In this document: one piece after another, positions 34,962 to 44,462 of the stretch
Numbering within the stretch: position 1 is the first letter of the stretch
How the letters are laid out: every line of letters begins with the position of its first letter
Source of the DNA: Bacillota bacterium
GTDB lineage: Bacteria > Bacillota > Clostridia > Christensenellales > JAEXRW01
DNA: 64,000 nt
Direction: 5' to 3'
NCBI GenBank assembly: GCA_023454175.1
Contig: JAEXRW010000028.1
Location: 1 to 64,000, forward strand
Notes under the pieces: model-generated
The model's input: only the letters and a program-made list of their open reading frames with translations
The model's database searches: none
What the model was told of the DNA's origin: nothing
Position numbers and translations under genes: made by a program

Positions 34962-34997
34962 AAAAAAAGAAAAACCCTGAGGGGTTTTTCTTTTTTT
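34962..34997 (+). terminator. Strong terminator of the NfeD-flotillin operon
   Basis: AAAAAAAGAAAAACCC and GGGGTTTTTCTTTTTTT surround a TGA loop, about eight bases after the flotillin stop. The A-rich left arm and T-rich right arm allow termination on either strand. Confidence 0.85.
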
Positions 34998-35225
34998 AGT
35001 TGACAGTTGACAGCTAACAGTTAACAATAGCGGAATGCATAGGGAGCATACGACCCTTACGGGTTGATTGGGGTTGCCTCCCATTGGGGCATGAATTTGC
35101 AATCCTGTGGGAGTAAACCCCACAGCCGTCGTTTCGCTACGCTCACTACGGCAGCTCACCCTACAGTGGATGCGATGCACCCACTTGGGGAGCCATGCGA
35201 CGGGTCCTGGGGCGGAATAACTGGT
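34998..35225. repeat. Dispersed intergenic mosaic repeat, copy 7
   Basis: AGTTGACAGTTGACAGCTAACAGTT heptads (shortened) are followed by AGCGGAATGCATAGGG, then a GTCGTTTCGCTACGCTCACTACGGC segment (shortened) and CAGCTCACCCTACAGTGG, ending in CCATGCGACGGGTCCTGGGG. It shares parts with copies 2, 8 and 9. Non-coding. Confidence 0.6.
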
Positions 35226-35307
35226 AATTCAGATAAAGGTATAACCGGAACCAGAAGAATACATACTGGCTACACACACGGGTGAAAGCGCTCTATGCGA
35301 TGGAGAA

Positions 35308-35389
35308 ACACCTCATCCGGCACCATGGATTCCAATTGGAGCAATTGGAATCACTATGGCGCCACCTTCCCCTCAAAGGGGAAGGCTTT
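35308..35389. repeat. Intergenic repeat, partner of 1371-1446
   Basis: ACACCTCATCCGGCACCATG is followed by a TTCCAATTGGAGCAATTGGA duplication and CCACCTTCCCCTCAAAGGGG. It differs from the first copy mainly by a short tandem duplication of the CCAATTGGA palindrome. Confidence 0.65.
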
Positions 35390-35462
35390 GAGAGTCCGAT
35401 TTCAGGTTAAAGTTGAGAACTGCGGTGAGACCGGTGGCTGTTTCCTGATACGATGGAGGAGG

Positions 35463-35505
35463 CGCACTGCTGTAAAAACCCCACCCAGGCCTTTACAGCA
35501 GTGCG
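35463..35505 (-). terminator. Intrinsic hairpin after the GH3 gene
   Basis: A 14-base stem (CGCACTGCTGTAAA against TTTACAGCAGTGCG) lies 13 bases past the stop codon of the minus-strand gene. Confidence 0.6.
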
Positions 35506-35517
35506 GCAGGGGAAATA

Positions 35518-37692
35518 TCAATATTTGAGCTCCGTGGCCTGGCCGGTGAGCTCGAAGGTGATCTCAAGCGGTTTTCTGCCTGTGAGCTTTACACTGCGGC
35601 TGTCGGGCTGGCTCCCGCCCACATAGACCCTGAACATGCCCGACTCCAGCACGCATTTACCATCATCATTTATGAGCGCCAGAAGCCTGGGGGTGAGGGT
35701 GAAGACGGCCTTTGCCTTCGCGCCGGGTTTCAGGAAGATATTCCTGATGCCCGCAAGCCGCCATTTGGGCACATCCACGGAGGCCTCCATGTCCTGCAGG
35801 TAAAGCTGCACCACCTCGCTGCCCGCATACCGCCCGGTGTTCTTTACGGTAACAGAGCATTGAACGGTCTCACCAACAGCATATTTTTCGCTGCCCAATT
35901 GCAGGTCATCGTATTCGAACTCCGCGTAGCCCAGGCCGAAACCGAAGGGATAGAGCGCCTCGTTTTTCATATACCGGTAGGTGCGGCCCTGCATGGCGTA
36001 ATCCAGGAAATCCGGCAGCTCCTCCGCCGTACGGTAGAACGTGACGGGGAGGCGGCCCGAGGGGGAGTATTCCCCGAACAGGAGGGACGCGATGGCCTTG
36101 CCGCCCTGCGCGCCGGGATAGAAGGCCTGCAGGATCGCGGGGACGTGCTCGTCGGCCCAGGACACTGCCAATGCGCTCCCGGACAGAAGTATCAGTATTA
36201 CAGGTTTACCCGTGTTACATACAGCCTCGAGCAGGTCCTGCTGGACGCCCGGCAGGTTCAGATTCAGCTTATCCCCGCTGGAATATTCATTGGACGTATC
36301 GCCTTCCTCGCCCTCAACGAATTCATCCAGACCCAGGCATACGACGGATACATCCGCCTTTTGCGCCGCAGCCACGGCCTCGGAGAACCCGTCCCGGGGC
36401 TTTGCGAGGACCTGCAGCCTGTCCCTGTACAAATGGCAGCCTTCCGCATAGTACACACGGACATCTTCGCCCACATGATCCTGGATGCCCTCCAGCACCG
36501 TGGTGTAGCGCGAGGCGGCGCCGTGGTAATTACCCATCAGCGCAGCACGGCTGTTGGCATTGGGGCCGATGACCGCGATGGACTTCAGTTTCTTTTTATC
36601 CAGCGGCAGGAGGTTATTTTCGTTCTTCAGGAGGACCAAAGAGCGTTTGGACATCTCCAGCGCGAAGGCGTTATGGGCCTTGCTGTCATTCTCTTCGTAC
36701 CCGATCCCTGCATACGGCACATCCGCCGGGTCGTCAAACATCCCCAGCTTCATGCGCGTGACGAAAAGCCGCACCAGCGCACGATCCAGCATCTCTTCCG
36801 TGACAAGGCCTTCCTGATAGGCCACGGTGAGCTGCGAATAAAGGCAGCCGCAATTCAGGTCGCAGCCATTTTTCAGGGCGAGCGCCACGGATTCGGCGGC
36901 ATTTCTGGTGACCCTGTGCCCTTCATGGAAGTCCTTGATCGCCCAGCAGTCCGACGTGACATGCCCCCTAAAACCCCATTCCTGCCGAAGGATATCCTCC
37001 AGCAGCGTTTTGCTGCCGCAGCAGGGCTCCCCGTTGGTCCGGTTGTACGCGCCCATCACGGACTCCACCCCGGCCTCCTGCACGCACTCCTTAAATGCGG
37101 GCAGGTAGGTCTCGCGCAGGTCCTTCTTCGATACGACCGCATTGAATTCATGCCGGCCCGCTTCGGGGCCGCTGTGCACGGCGTAGTGCTTGGCGCACGC
37201 GGCGGCTTTCAGGTACCGGGGATGGTCGCCCTGGATGCCTTTGATAAAAGCCATGCCCAGCCTGCCCGTTAAAAACGGATCTTCCCCGTAGGTCTCCTGG
37301 CCCCTGCCCCAGCGCGGGTCCCGGAAGATATTGATATTGGGGGACCAGAAAGTGAGCCCCTTGAATATGTCATGATCGCCTTGCCGCTGGAATTCGTGGT
37401 ATTTGGCACGCCCTTCGGTGGAGATGATGCATGCCTCCCGGTATACCATGTCTTCATCAAAGGTGGCCGCCATGCCGATAGCCTGGGGGAACATGGTGGA
37501 GACGCCCGCCCGCGCAACGCCGTGGAGGGCTTCACCCCACCAATTGTAGGAGGGGATCCCCAACCGATCGATGGCGGGCGAATCATGCAGCATCTGCGAT
37601 ACTTTTTCACCCACGCTCATCCTGGAGACGAGGTCCCTGGCTCTTTCTTCAAAACTGCGGTTTTGATCCTGGTAGACGGGCAGATCAGACAT
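35518..37692 (-). CDS. Glycoside hydrolase family 3 enzyme (beta-glucosidase or beta-xylosidase type)
   Basis: This is a 724-residue cytoplasmic enzyme with no signal peptide. The N-terminal TIM barrel carries IPSYNWWGEALHGVARAG (near residue 46), FWSPNINIFRDPRWGRGQET, the KHY motif (168-170) and the nucleophile Asp248 in HVTSDCWAI. It continues into the alpha/beta sandwich and ends in a fibronectin-III-like domain (about 620-715). The YNWWGEALHGVA segment is typical of the xylosidase/arabinosidase branch of GH3. It hydrolyses terminal beta-linked sugars from oligosaccharides taken up by the cell. AGGGGG precedes the ATG. It is divergent from a TetR regulator that may control it. Confidence 0.9.
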   Translation of the reverse strand: MSDLPVYQDQNRSFEERARDLVSRMSVGEKVSQMLHDSPAIDRLGIPSYNWWGEALHGVARAGVSTMFPQAIGMAATFDEDMVYREACIISTEGRAKYHEFQRQGDHDIFKGLTFWSPNINIFRDPRWGRGQETYGEDPFLTGRLGMAFIKGIQGDHPRYLKAAACAKHYAVHSGPEAGRHEFNAVVSKKDLRETYLPAFKECVQEAGVESVMGAYNRTNGEPCCGSKTLLEDILRQEWGFRGHVTSDCWAIKDFHEGHRVTRNAAESVALALKNGCDLNCGCLYSQLTVAYQEGLVTEEMLDRALVRLFVTRMKLGMFDDPADVPYAGIGYEENDSKAHNAFALEMSKRSLVLLKNENNLLPLDKKKLKSIAVIGPNANSRAALMGNYHGAASRYTTVLEGIQDHVGEDVRVYYAEGCHLYRDRLQVLAKPRDGFSEAVAAAQKADVSVVCLGLDEFVEGEEGDTSNEYSSGDKLNLNLPGVQQDLLEAVCNTGKPVILILLSGSALAVSWADEHVPAILQAFYPGAQGGKAIASLLFGEYSPSGRLPVTFYRTAEELPDFLDYAMQGRTYRYMKNEALYPFGFGLGYAEFEYDDLQLGSEKYAVGETVQCSVTVKNTGRYAGSEVVQLYLQDMEASVDVPKWRLAGIRNIFLKPGAKAKAVFTLTPRLLALINDDGKCVLESGMFRVYVGGSQPDSRSVKLTGRKPLEITFELTGQATELKY

Positions 37693-37745
37693 ATGAACCC
37701 CCTATAACGATATGATTTTATTTTTTGCCCTGCAAAGAGTCCGAT

Positions 37746-37844
37746 ACCGATTTACATCAATATAGCATAAAATGTAACTAATACGTTCAATTGGTTATAT
37801 TATATCTCAAAACAGTGATAAAATAAATAGAAACCGATTTACAT
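37746..37844. promoter_or_regulatory. Twin direct repeats in the GH3/TetR divergent promoter region
   Basis: ACCGATTTACAT occurs at 37746-37757 and again at 37833-37844, in an AT-rich 349-base gap between divergent genes. A weaker third version (ACCTATTTACAA) is near 37993. Repeated boxes in such a place suggest operator sites for the neighbouring TetR protein or another sugar regulator. Confidence 0.45.
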
Positions 37845-38059
37845 ACGCGAGATTATTTCAACTGAAACAAAGTATGCGCAGGCCAGAAGACCAGCCATCC
37901 ATCATACAGTACGGCCAATGCGTCCATACAGCCGCATCCATGGGCTTCATTCGGCAGGATAACCCAAAACTATTGGAAGAAACCGGACGTGAACCTATTT
38001 ACAAAGGCGCGGGCATATTGTAATATGAAACCATCCTATAAATGAACGAAGGTTTATTT

Positions 38060-38644
38060 ATGCAATACCTCAAGGACGGGATACGGGAAAACATCGTGGC
38101 GGCGGCGCTGAAGGAATTCAAGGAGCACGGCTTCCTGGAGGCCAACATGCGCAACATCGCATGGCAGGCGGGCATCACCGTGGGCAACATCTACCGGTAT
38201 TTCAAGAGCAAGGACGCGCTCTTTGAAGAGATCATGGAACCGGTAAAGGAATGCATGATGGACCTGCTCTTCGTGGACAAACGCGAGGGCGGGTACGGAC
38301 AGGACAACACGCTGAACCTGGACGCCGTGATGGAGAGCGTGCTGCAGGTGTGCAGGCAGTACAGCCCCGAGCTATTGGTTCTCATCTATAAGAGCAAGGG
38401 CTCGAAATACGAGAACATCAAGGAGGAATTCATCTCCCTGATCGAAAAACGGATCGTGGAGGACGTATTCCCGGCGCGGTTCCTCCAGAACCAGGACAGG
38501 CCGCTGGCGTATGTGATGGCGGCGACATTCGCGGAGGGGCTTTTCATCGTATTGAAGAAATACGAACCCGATATCGAGAAGATCGACATGCTGATACGGC
38601 AGCTGGTAGCCATCTTTTTCAAGGAGAAGCTTCGAACCGCATAG
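38060..38644 (+). CDS. TetR/AcrR-family transcriptional regulator
   Basis: This is a protein of about 194 residues. Residues 5-50 form the TetR helix-turn-helix (IRENIVAAALKEFKEHGFLE, then IAWQAGITVGNIYRYFKSKD), the strongest family signature. The rest is the all-helical ligand-binding and dimer domain with a TetR_C-like pattern. The inducer is unknown. ATG at 38060 has GAAGG upstream; an ATG six codons earlier lacks a ribosome binding site. It is divergent from the GH3 gene, so control of that gene by sugar or glycoside signals is plausible but not shown. Confidence 0.85.
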   Translation: MQYLKDGIRENIVAAALKEFKEHGFLEANMRNIAWQAGITVGNIYRYFKSKDALFEEIMEPVKECMMDLLFVDKREGGYGQDNTLNLDAVMESVLQVCRQYSPELLVLIYKSKGSKYENIKEEFISLIEKRIVEDVFPARFLQNQDRPLAYVMAATFAEGLFIVLKKYEPDIEKIDMLIRQLVAIFFKEKLRTA

Positions 38645-38752
38645 CTTTCCATGATGGGGTAAACGCGCATACAAGGCTGCTCAAACTCGCGCACAGCACC
38701 GGGGCACCCTCGATGCTTACTCCGCATGTGCGTGGCCGTCCGCTCAGCCCAG

Positions 38753-38775
38753 AACACTCCAAAGGAGTGTTTTTT
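38753..38775 (+). terminator. Intrinsic terminator of the TetR gene
   Basis: AACACTCC and GGAGTGTT arms enclose AAA and run into TTTT. The location is about 110 bases past the stop codon. Confidence 0.7.
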
Positions 38776-38923
38776 GCTTTGCGCTGCCTGCCATCATGAC
38801 GTCCGCACTCGGCTGTGGGTGCTCGACCGGAGCACACTTTGCAAGCATATTTGCCGCAACGCGGGACGACTATTGCACGGCTGCTGCCTCTGGCGGTATC
38901 GAAAACTCATATAAGCTTTTCAA

Positions 38924-38968
38924 AGTCTGCAAGCTGCGGACTAATCGGCAAAACGTTTATGCTATAAT
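38924..38968 (+). promoter_or_regulatory. Palindrome-linked promoter, copy A
   Basis: AGTCTGCAAGCTGCGGACT (38924-38942) is an imperfect inverted repeat. Exactly 20 bases later is TATAAT (38963-38968). The same layout recurs at 51888-51932. The palindrome lies where a -35 element would be, as expected for an activator or a repressor site. Confidence 0.55.
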
Positions 38969-39055
38969 TCATTTGCCTCCATACAAGGGCAGGCAGGTCA
39001 ATCAAGCCATAAATTCTGATAATACGGGAAAGCCGCGAACCGGGGAGGGGTCTTT

Positions 39056-42000
39056 TTGAAACGCGTTATATCGTCCCTGCTTGTATTCATTTTGCTGGTT
39101 CTGATCATCCCGATACAGGCGCAGGCGCATGCCGGCCAGACGCTTCAGAAGTTCCGCGTAGCGGTTGACGGCAAAGCATACCAGGCAAGCGGAACTATAG
39201 GAAGCCAGGACGGGGAGCTTTACCTTCCGCCCTCGGTCATCAAACAGCTGCTCGGCGCACTGCCCACGGCCGCCGTCAAACGGAACGAAGCGGGGTATGC
39301 CAGCCTGAAAGGCGCCTGCGATGAAATACACGCATCGTACTATGAGTATGACTCCGTCCTGAAGGCAGCTTATATATGGAAGGACCTGGGCGACAAGGGC
39401 ATGGAGGAGGCCAGAATCGGCTACTATGGGCTCGGCACGCCTTCCAATCATGCGATCACATACAAACAGTTCTTTTCCATTTTGGATCATGCGGTCGAAA
39501 TAGCGGATGATACGAAACTGGCGGCATGGGAGAGCAAATTTGCGCTGGGCCGGAACTCCGATAAAGTCATGACACGCTTTGAGGGGATGATGGCTATATT
39601 AAATGCCGCCACGCTGCTGGGGCCGGACTTCAGCGAATTCAACGCGAACTGGACCGGGCTGAACGAACGGATCGGGGAAAAAGTGTGGGACGAATTAAAC
39701 ACAATACCGAACCCCTATGAATTCATCCCAAACCATTATCCTTATGCACTGGGCGGATTTCAAAACACCACATATGTTTATGACTGGGACGACTGCGGCG
39801 TGGCGTACAGGTATGCTTTCGGCCGGGTATCCCTCGTAAGCGGCAAGCTCCTTTTTGATTACGATGAGAACCGCAACTCCATGCGTCCCGCCGATACCAT
39901 GACGTTTACGGAGGCATTGAACGCCACCGCTCGTTTCCTGGACTCCCGTGAACAGCCGGACCAATATATCTCCCTTTCAAGCAACGAGGCATTAAACTAT
40001 GACCAGGCTTATTTAACGGATAATTTACTCAATAAATCCATGGCACTGCCCGGCATCTCCGACGAAAACCTTCCCCAGTGGCACGGTTTTGTGCTGCCCG
40101 GCGGGTCCTATGAGGAAACAGATATCGATACAGTGCTGTGGGACAGGAATCTGCGCAAGATCGCCGACTGGGGCTTCAACAGCGTACGATATATGCTGAC
40201 CTACCAGACATTGTTCGATGCGCATGCGACCCAGGTAAACCTGGCCAACCTGAGAAAGCTGGACATGGTAGTCGCGTCCGCGATCAAATACAACCTGCAC
40301 CTGAACATCGTAACATTCAGCCTGCCGGGAAGATGGACAAAGACGGATTTCGATACGTATACCTCCACCGGCTCCCTCGATCTCTTTACAAATACCGAAG
40401 AGCAGGAAGAAGCGAAAGCCGTATGGGCGCTGATAGCCAAACGGTACAGGAACATACCGAGCGCATCACTTTCCTTTTGCCCGCTGTGGGAAGCTACAAA
40501 TACCGATTTGAGCAGCGGGCTGCCGGTAGACCCTTATACGATCACTGATGTAAGCAAGGTCTATTGCGACCTGATCGGCGCCATCCGGGAAAATGATCCG
40601 GACAGGTTTATCGTATATGAACCCACTTGCAACAATAATTGTCCGCAGCTCATCAATGAAGCGCAGGAGATCCGCAGCGATATCGAGGACCAGTATAACG
40701 ATGTACTCATGATATCGAACTTCTGTGAGCAGCCATTTGTATACGCGGAAATGACGGCCGTCCAGGGCGAACACATCGACCACAACAACCATTCCATGTT
40801 CAAGCCTGCCTATCCGGTAACGGTATACGCAGCACAGCAGCGCATCCCAAACGGATCGCCGCTCAACCTGAACGGCGCGCTGGTGGCTGGGACGGTGATC
40901 GACATCTATCTTTCCAAAGCGGAGGGAAGCGGCACCTTCAAAATGACGGCGGACGGCGCCGAACTGTACAGCGAAACGCTTTCGGATACCACCTATCACA
41001 CCGATAACCCGCTTTCCAGATTCTATCCGTACGCGAAAAGCGATAAGCACATCCGCGTGACCCTGCCGTCCGATACGGATCACCTGCAGATCAGCTACAG
41101 CGGGGACGCCTTTAGCTGGAGCGGGCTGGATGTGACCCTTCCGCAGGGATACGCCGTAAACCGCTGGTGGTACATGTCTTTCTATGATGCGGATATGGCC
41201 GGCACGGAATGGGCGCCGCCGGCTTTAAAACCCACTTCCAGGATCATGATCTCCCCGTTTGACAGGATGAATGGGCGCAATATCACCATCCATCCCGACA
41301 TCACGTATACCACCGATGAAGCCTATGACCGGGCCAATAAACAGACGGTCGAAAACTGGGGGGAAGCCATGGCGGATTTTTCCCCAAACCTTTTGGTACG
41401 CGCCGAGCGCGCATGCTTTTGTATCGGCAGCGAATATGAATCCAGCATACAATACTATGACGATTTCCTGACGATGTGCGACGAACACGGGTTCAGCTGG
41501 TTCAGCAATGATTATATCGATATCTTCTCGAATTCGAGCCAAACGATGTATGCCGGCGCTGAAAAAGACCGGTACCAGGACGGCTACCTTTTGACGGATA
41601 TGCTGAAAGTGTATCAGAAGCATTTGCCGCAACCCACCACGCTGGAAGCGATCCAATATCCCATATCTGCAGCCCCAAACGACAGCTCCCGCGGAAGCGT
41701 AACGGGCGGCGGAACCTATGACGAGGGCGCTACGGCGACGCTGCACGCTGAACGCAAAACGGGCTACCGGTTCGTGCGGTGGACGGAAGGGAGCGCGCAG
41801 GCATCGACCAAGGCGGATTACAGCTTTGCTGTAACGGGAGAACGAAACCTCACCGCAGAATTCGCCCCCCTAATACCGACAGGCATCCGATATTCAAAGA
41901 CAGACGCGACGCTCTACGGCGCTGCAAACGGCACCATCTCCATCACGGCATCGGGCGGGGACAGCGGCACATACCAATACTCTGCGGATGGCGGCGCAAG

Positions 42001-42895
42001 ATGGCAGGCATCCAAAACCTTCAGCGTGAAAGCGGGAACATACACGGCGATGGTGCGCGACGCCGCATACCCTGAAAATACGGCAGTATGCTCCGTAAAG
42101 GTCGGCCAGCCATCTTTTATGGGCAACATCCCGGCAAGCAAGGTACCCTCAAAAGCGAATGCAGGATATGCGCTACGCATCGTTCCTTCCACACTCAAAG
42201 GCTACGTGATGAAAACAGTCACCTATGCCACCAGCAACAGGTCCGTGGCGAATGTGGACGCAGGCGGCAATGTCACATTCCTCAGCGGCGGAAAGGCCAC
42301 CATCACGATCACCACGGTATTGCAGACAGTGGATAAAAAGGGCAGGACCATCACGAAGACGGTCAAGGTCAAAAAGACGATCACGGTGTCCCAGCCCGTT
42401 GCTACGATACGACTGAACACCACCCATGCAACCATTATGAAGACCAAGAGCGTGAAGCTGATCCCGGCTTTTGCACCGTCTATGGCCAGCAACAAGAAGG
42501 TCAAGTGGACTTCGAGCAACCCCAGGGTCGCGACTGTGTCCAGTTCGGGCGTGGTCACTGGGAAGGCCGGAGGAACGGCTGTGATCACATGCACTGCACA
42601 GGACGGGAGCAAGGTATCGGCCAGCTGCACAATCACTGTCACCCCCATTTATCCCACAGAAATCAAGCTATCAAAGACTACCTTGACGATCAGAATCGGA
42701 AAGACGGGAGCACTGAAAGCGACAATATCGCCGGGCAATACAGACTTCAAGACGGTAACATGGGCAAGCAGCAACCCGGCCATCGCATCGGTGGACAGCA
42801 AGGGGAAGATCAAAGGATGGGCAAAGGGAACCGCTACGATCACGGTAAGAACAACTAACGGATACACCGCATCGTGCACCGTGACGGTCAAATAA
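39056..42895 (+). CDS. Large secreted glycoside hydrolase-like surface protein (GH5-type barrel, InlB-like and Ig-like repeats)
   Basis: This protein has 1279 residues. After a signal peptide (ending QAQA) and a copper-amine-oxidase-N-like segment (RVAVDGKAYQASGTIG), a large central region (about 300-870) resembles a GH5-type TIM barrel: WGFNSVRYMLTYQTLFDAHA, SAIKYNLHLNIVTFSLPGRW and SFCPLWEATNTD, where the Glu may be catalytic although the usual NEP is changed. A beta-sandwich is inserted in it. Next come a divergent InlB-like repeat (871-938), a SprB-like repeat (940-1016) and three Big_2 Ig-like domains (1018-1279). Polysaccharide action is inferred. The start is TTG, with GGAGGGG five bases upstream. 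A separate terminator follows. Confidence 0.75.
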   Translation: MKRVISSLLVFILLVLIIPIQAQAHAGQTLQKFRVAVDGKAYQASGTIGSQDGELYLPPSVIKQLLGALPTAAVKRNEAGYASLKGACDEIHASYYEYDSVLKAAYIWKDLGDKGMEEARIGYYGLGTPSNHAITYKQFFSILDHAVEIADDTKLAAWESKFALGRNSDKVMTRFEGMMAILNAATLLGPDFSEFNANWTGLNERIGEKVWDELNTIPNPYEFIPNHYPYALGGFQNTTYVYDWDDCGVAYRYAFGRVSLVSGKLLFDYDENRNSMRPADTMTFTEALNATARFLDSREQPDQYISLSSNEALNYDQAYLTDNLLNKSMALPGISDENLPQWHGFVLPGGSYEETDIDTVLWDRNLRKIADWGFNSVRYMLTYQTLFDAHATQVNLANLRKLDMVVASAIKYNLHLNIVTFSLPGRWTKTDFDTYTSTGSLDLFTNTEEQEEAKAVWALIAKRYRNIPSASLSFCPLWEATNTDLSSGLPVDPYTITDVSKVYCDLIGAIRENDPDRFIVYEPTCNNNCPQLINEAQEIRSDIEDQYNDVLMISNFCEQPFVYAEMTAVQGEHIDHNNHSMFKPAYPVTVYAAQQRIPNGSPLNLNGALVAGTVIDIYLSKAEGSGTFKMTADGAELYSETLSDTTYHTDNPLSRFYPYAKSDKHIRVTLPSDTDHLQISYSGDAFSWSGLDVTLPQGYAVNRWWYMSFYDADMAGTEWAPPALKPTSRIMISPFDRMNGRNITIHPDITYTTDEAYDRANKQTVENWGEAMADFSPNLLVRAERACFCIGSEYESSIQYYDDFLTMCDEHGFSWFSNDYIDIFSNSSQTMYAGAEKDRYQDGYLLTDMLKVYQKHLPQPTTLEAIQYPISAAPNDSSRGSVTGGGTYDEGATATLHAERKTGYRFVRWTEGSAQASTKADYSFAVTGERNLTAEFAPLIPTGIRYSKTDATLYGAANGTISITASGGDSGTYQYSADGGARWQASKTFSVKAGTYTAMVRDAAYPENTAVCSVKVGQPSFMGNIPASKVPSKANAGYALRIVPSTLKGYVMKTVTYATSNRSVANVDAGGNVTFLSGGKATITITTVLQTVDKKGRTITKTVKVKKTITVSQPVATIRLNTTHATIMKTKSVKLIPAFAPSMASNKKVKWTSSNPRVATVSSSGVVTGKAGGTAVITCTAQDGSKVSASCTITVTPIYPTEIKLSKTTLTIRIGKTGALKATISPGNTDFKTVTWASSNPAIASVDSKGKIKGWAKGTATITVRTTNGYTASCTVTVK

Positions 42896-42977
42896 CGAAT
42901 GAAGAGTATAGGATCACTTATCACACAGTTTAAGATCCCGGATGGCCCGGCAACATCAAAGATCCGATACGATCAGC

Positions 42978-43009
42978 AGGGAAGGCGGTAACAACCGCCT
43001 CCCTTTTTT
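42978..43009 (+). terminator. Intrinsic terminator of the 1279-residue protein gene
   Basis: GGCGGT and ACCGCC arms, extended by AGGGA and TCCCT, surround AACA and are followed by TTTTTT. Confidence 0.8.
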
Positions 43010-43138
43010 ATTTTCACGACGGCCGCTTCCGACGCTTGCAGTCATTGAGGCACATTTCGTAACCTCCTCATAATGGAAATACAAGGCGCAAGATCCGGAT
43101 GGTATACATGCGATGGGCCCATACGGGCATCATTACCG

Positions 43139-43901
43139 TCAATCCTCCTGCCATATCTGTATGCTTTTCACTTTCTCGAGATAGTAGTTTTCCTCACGGA
43201 GCATGTGGTCGGGGATGAGGGGCTTGAAAGTACCCAGCACCTGGCAGTGCTGGCGGAGGGCGCGCATCAACTCGAGGAAACGGATGAATTCACACATCAC
43301 ATGCCCCACCTGGACGGTCAAATGCCTGATAGCGCCATCCCGGAGACCGGTCCGCTCCACCATCTTTGAAAGCTCCAGCGCCTTATCCCGCAATTCCGTG
43401 AAATCCTGCCGGAAGGCCTGCGCCTGGCGGATATACAGGGCCTCGGCCGGATCCAGATCGGCTGCGATGGAAGCGGCGTGGCCCGCGGCGTCCGTGAGCC
43501 AGACGACATGCAGGTGCATGACCTCCCCGGCAGGGTCATAGATCATCAGCCTGGGGGAGAGGACCGCTTCGAACTCCTCCGCCTCGTTGATCATATGGTT
43601 CAGGAAGCTGGGCGGGAGGGAGATCTCGATGCCGCACGTTAACAGCCGCTGGAGGACATCCCTCTTGAGGCCTATGAACTCTTTCAGCAGGTTCAGGATG
43701 TAATCCGCATAGACCGGGCTCATATCCCCGGCACCTGATGCCTTTTCGCTTTCCGCGTGGACGGCGAACCAGGCATCCTTGAAATATTGCGCCCTGGCGA
43801 TGACCTCCTGTTCGGCGGGAAGACAGGGCCTCCAGCATGAATTCCGCGTGGTTTTCCATGATGCATGACCAAAAGAGGATTTCGGCCTTCAAACTGAGCA
43901 T
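43139..43901 (-). pseudogene. DUF2935 (hemerythrin-like) gene broken by a frameshift
   Basis: The start (ATG at 43901, with GGGGGTG upstream) reads MLSLKAEILFWSCIMENHAE, the usual opening of DUF2935 proteins, then goes out of frame near 43820. The protein resumes one frame over as PAEQEVIARAQYFKDAWFAV and continues through SPVYADYILNLL to the stop at 43139. A single-base change in a CCCGCCG run explains it. DUF2935 proteins are tandem four-helix hemerythrin-like proteins of clostridia with unknown role. If the change is a sequencing error, the intact protein would be about 254 residues. An internal ATG at 43723 leaves a 194-residue fragment that could still be made. Confidence 0.8.
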
Positions 43902-43989
43902 GACGACAACACCCCCAAGAAATGTAGTACAGTATATGATACGAGTACGGGAGGTGTTTTTTAATTGAGAATTGAGAATTAGGTTAGGG

Positions 43990-44238
43990 TTGGAGGGAAA
44001 AGTCAATATTCCAGATGAGCCGACGATCCTGCTTTCGCCATTGGTGATCATGTCGGCGATGGCGTTGAGCCCGGCACACATCCCGAGTCAAGCGGTATCG
44101 ATGCACACGCCGGTGAAGACATTCCCTTGAGCCGTCAATACGGCTGCCGCAACGTCCCCGGCTTCAATGAAGGGGGATATTTCTTGCGCGGATTTAACCG
44201 GTCCTTTGCCGCATCATAAAGCTTTCCCAGGTGACCAT
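43990..44238 (-). pseudogene. Cytidine deaminase-like gene remnant
   Basis: Pieces of a cytidine-deaminase-fold protein are spread over three frames. They are MVTWES (44238, with a GGGGG site upstream), YDAAKDRLNPRK one frame over, then PFIEAGDVAAAVLTAQGNVF with TGVCIDTA, an in-frame TGA, and LGMCAGLNAIADMITNGESR. The catalytic CAE motif is now CAG, so the proton-shuttle glutamate is gone as well. Two frameshifts, a stop and the lost active-site residue show old decay. It resembles the short, stand-alone clostridial cytidine/blasticidin deaminase-like proteins. The surrounding gap (43902-43989 and 44239-44421) holds repeat fragments only. Confidence 0.65.
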
Positions 44239-44421
44239 TTCATCAGCCCCCATAATGAATCCTGCTTTCATATTACCCTATAACGGATACGTATTGAACA
44301 GCGTAACGTGACGGAATCTGCCGTCTATCCCTTCCGGGGGGTGCGCTGCAAACACGGTACGCCTATCAGCCTTCATTCGGAGGCGGTTCCCCCAACAGGG
44401 GAGCCATGCAATTGTTTATTG

Positions 44422-44449
44422 AAAGAACAGGCATGGCTGCCTGTTCTTT
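44422..44449 (-). terminator. Intrinsic terminator of the portal gene
   Basis: AAAGAACAGGCA and TGCCTGTTCTTT form a perfect 12-base stem around a 4-base loop, 14 bases beyond the portal stop codon on the minus strand. Confidence 0.7.
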
Positions 44450-44462
44450 TGCGCAAGAATAT

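Noticed and set aside
35860..37272. 470-codon open frame opposite the GH3 gene
   Set aside because: It is antisense to a clear GH3 enzyme; high GC makes such frames common.
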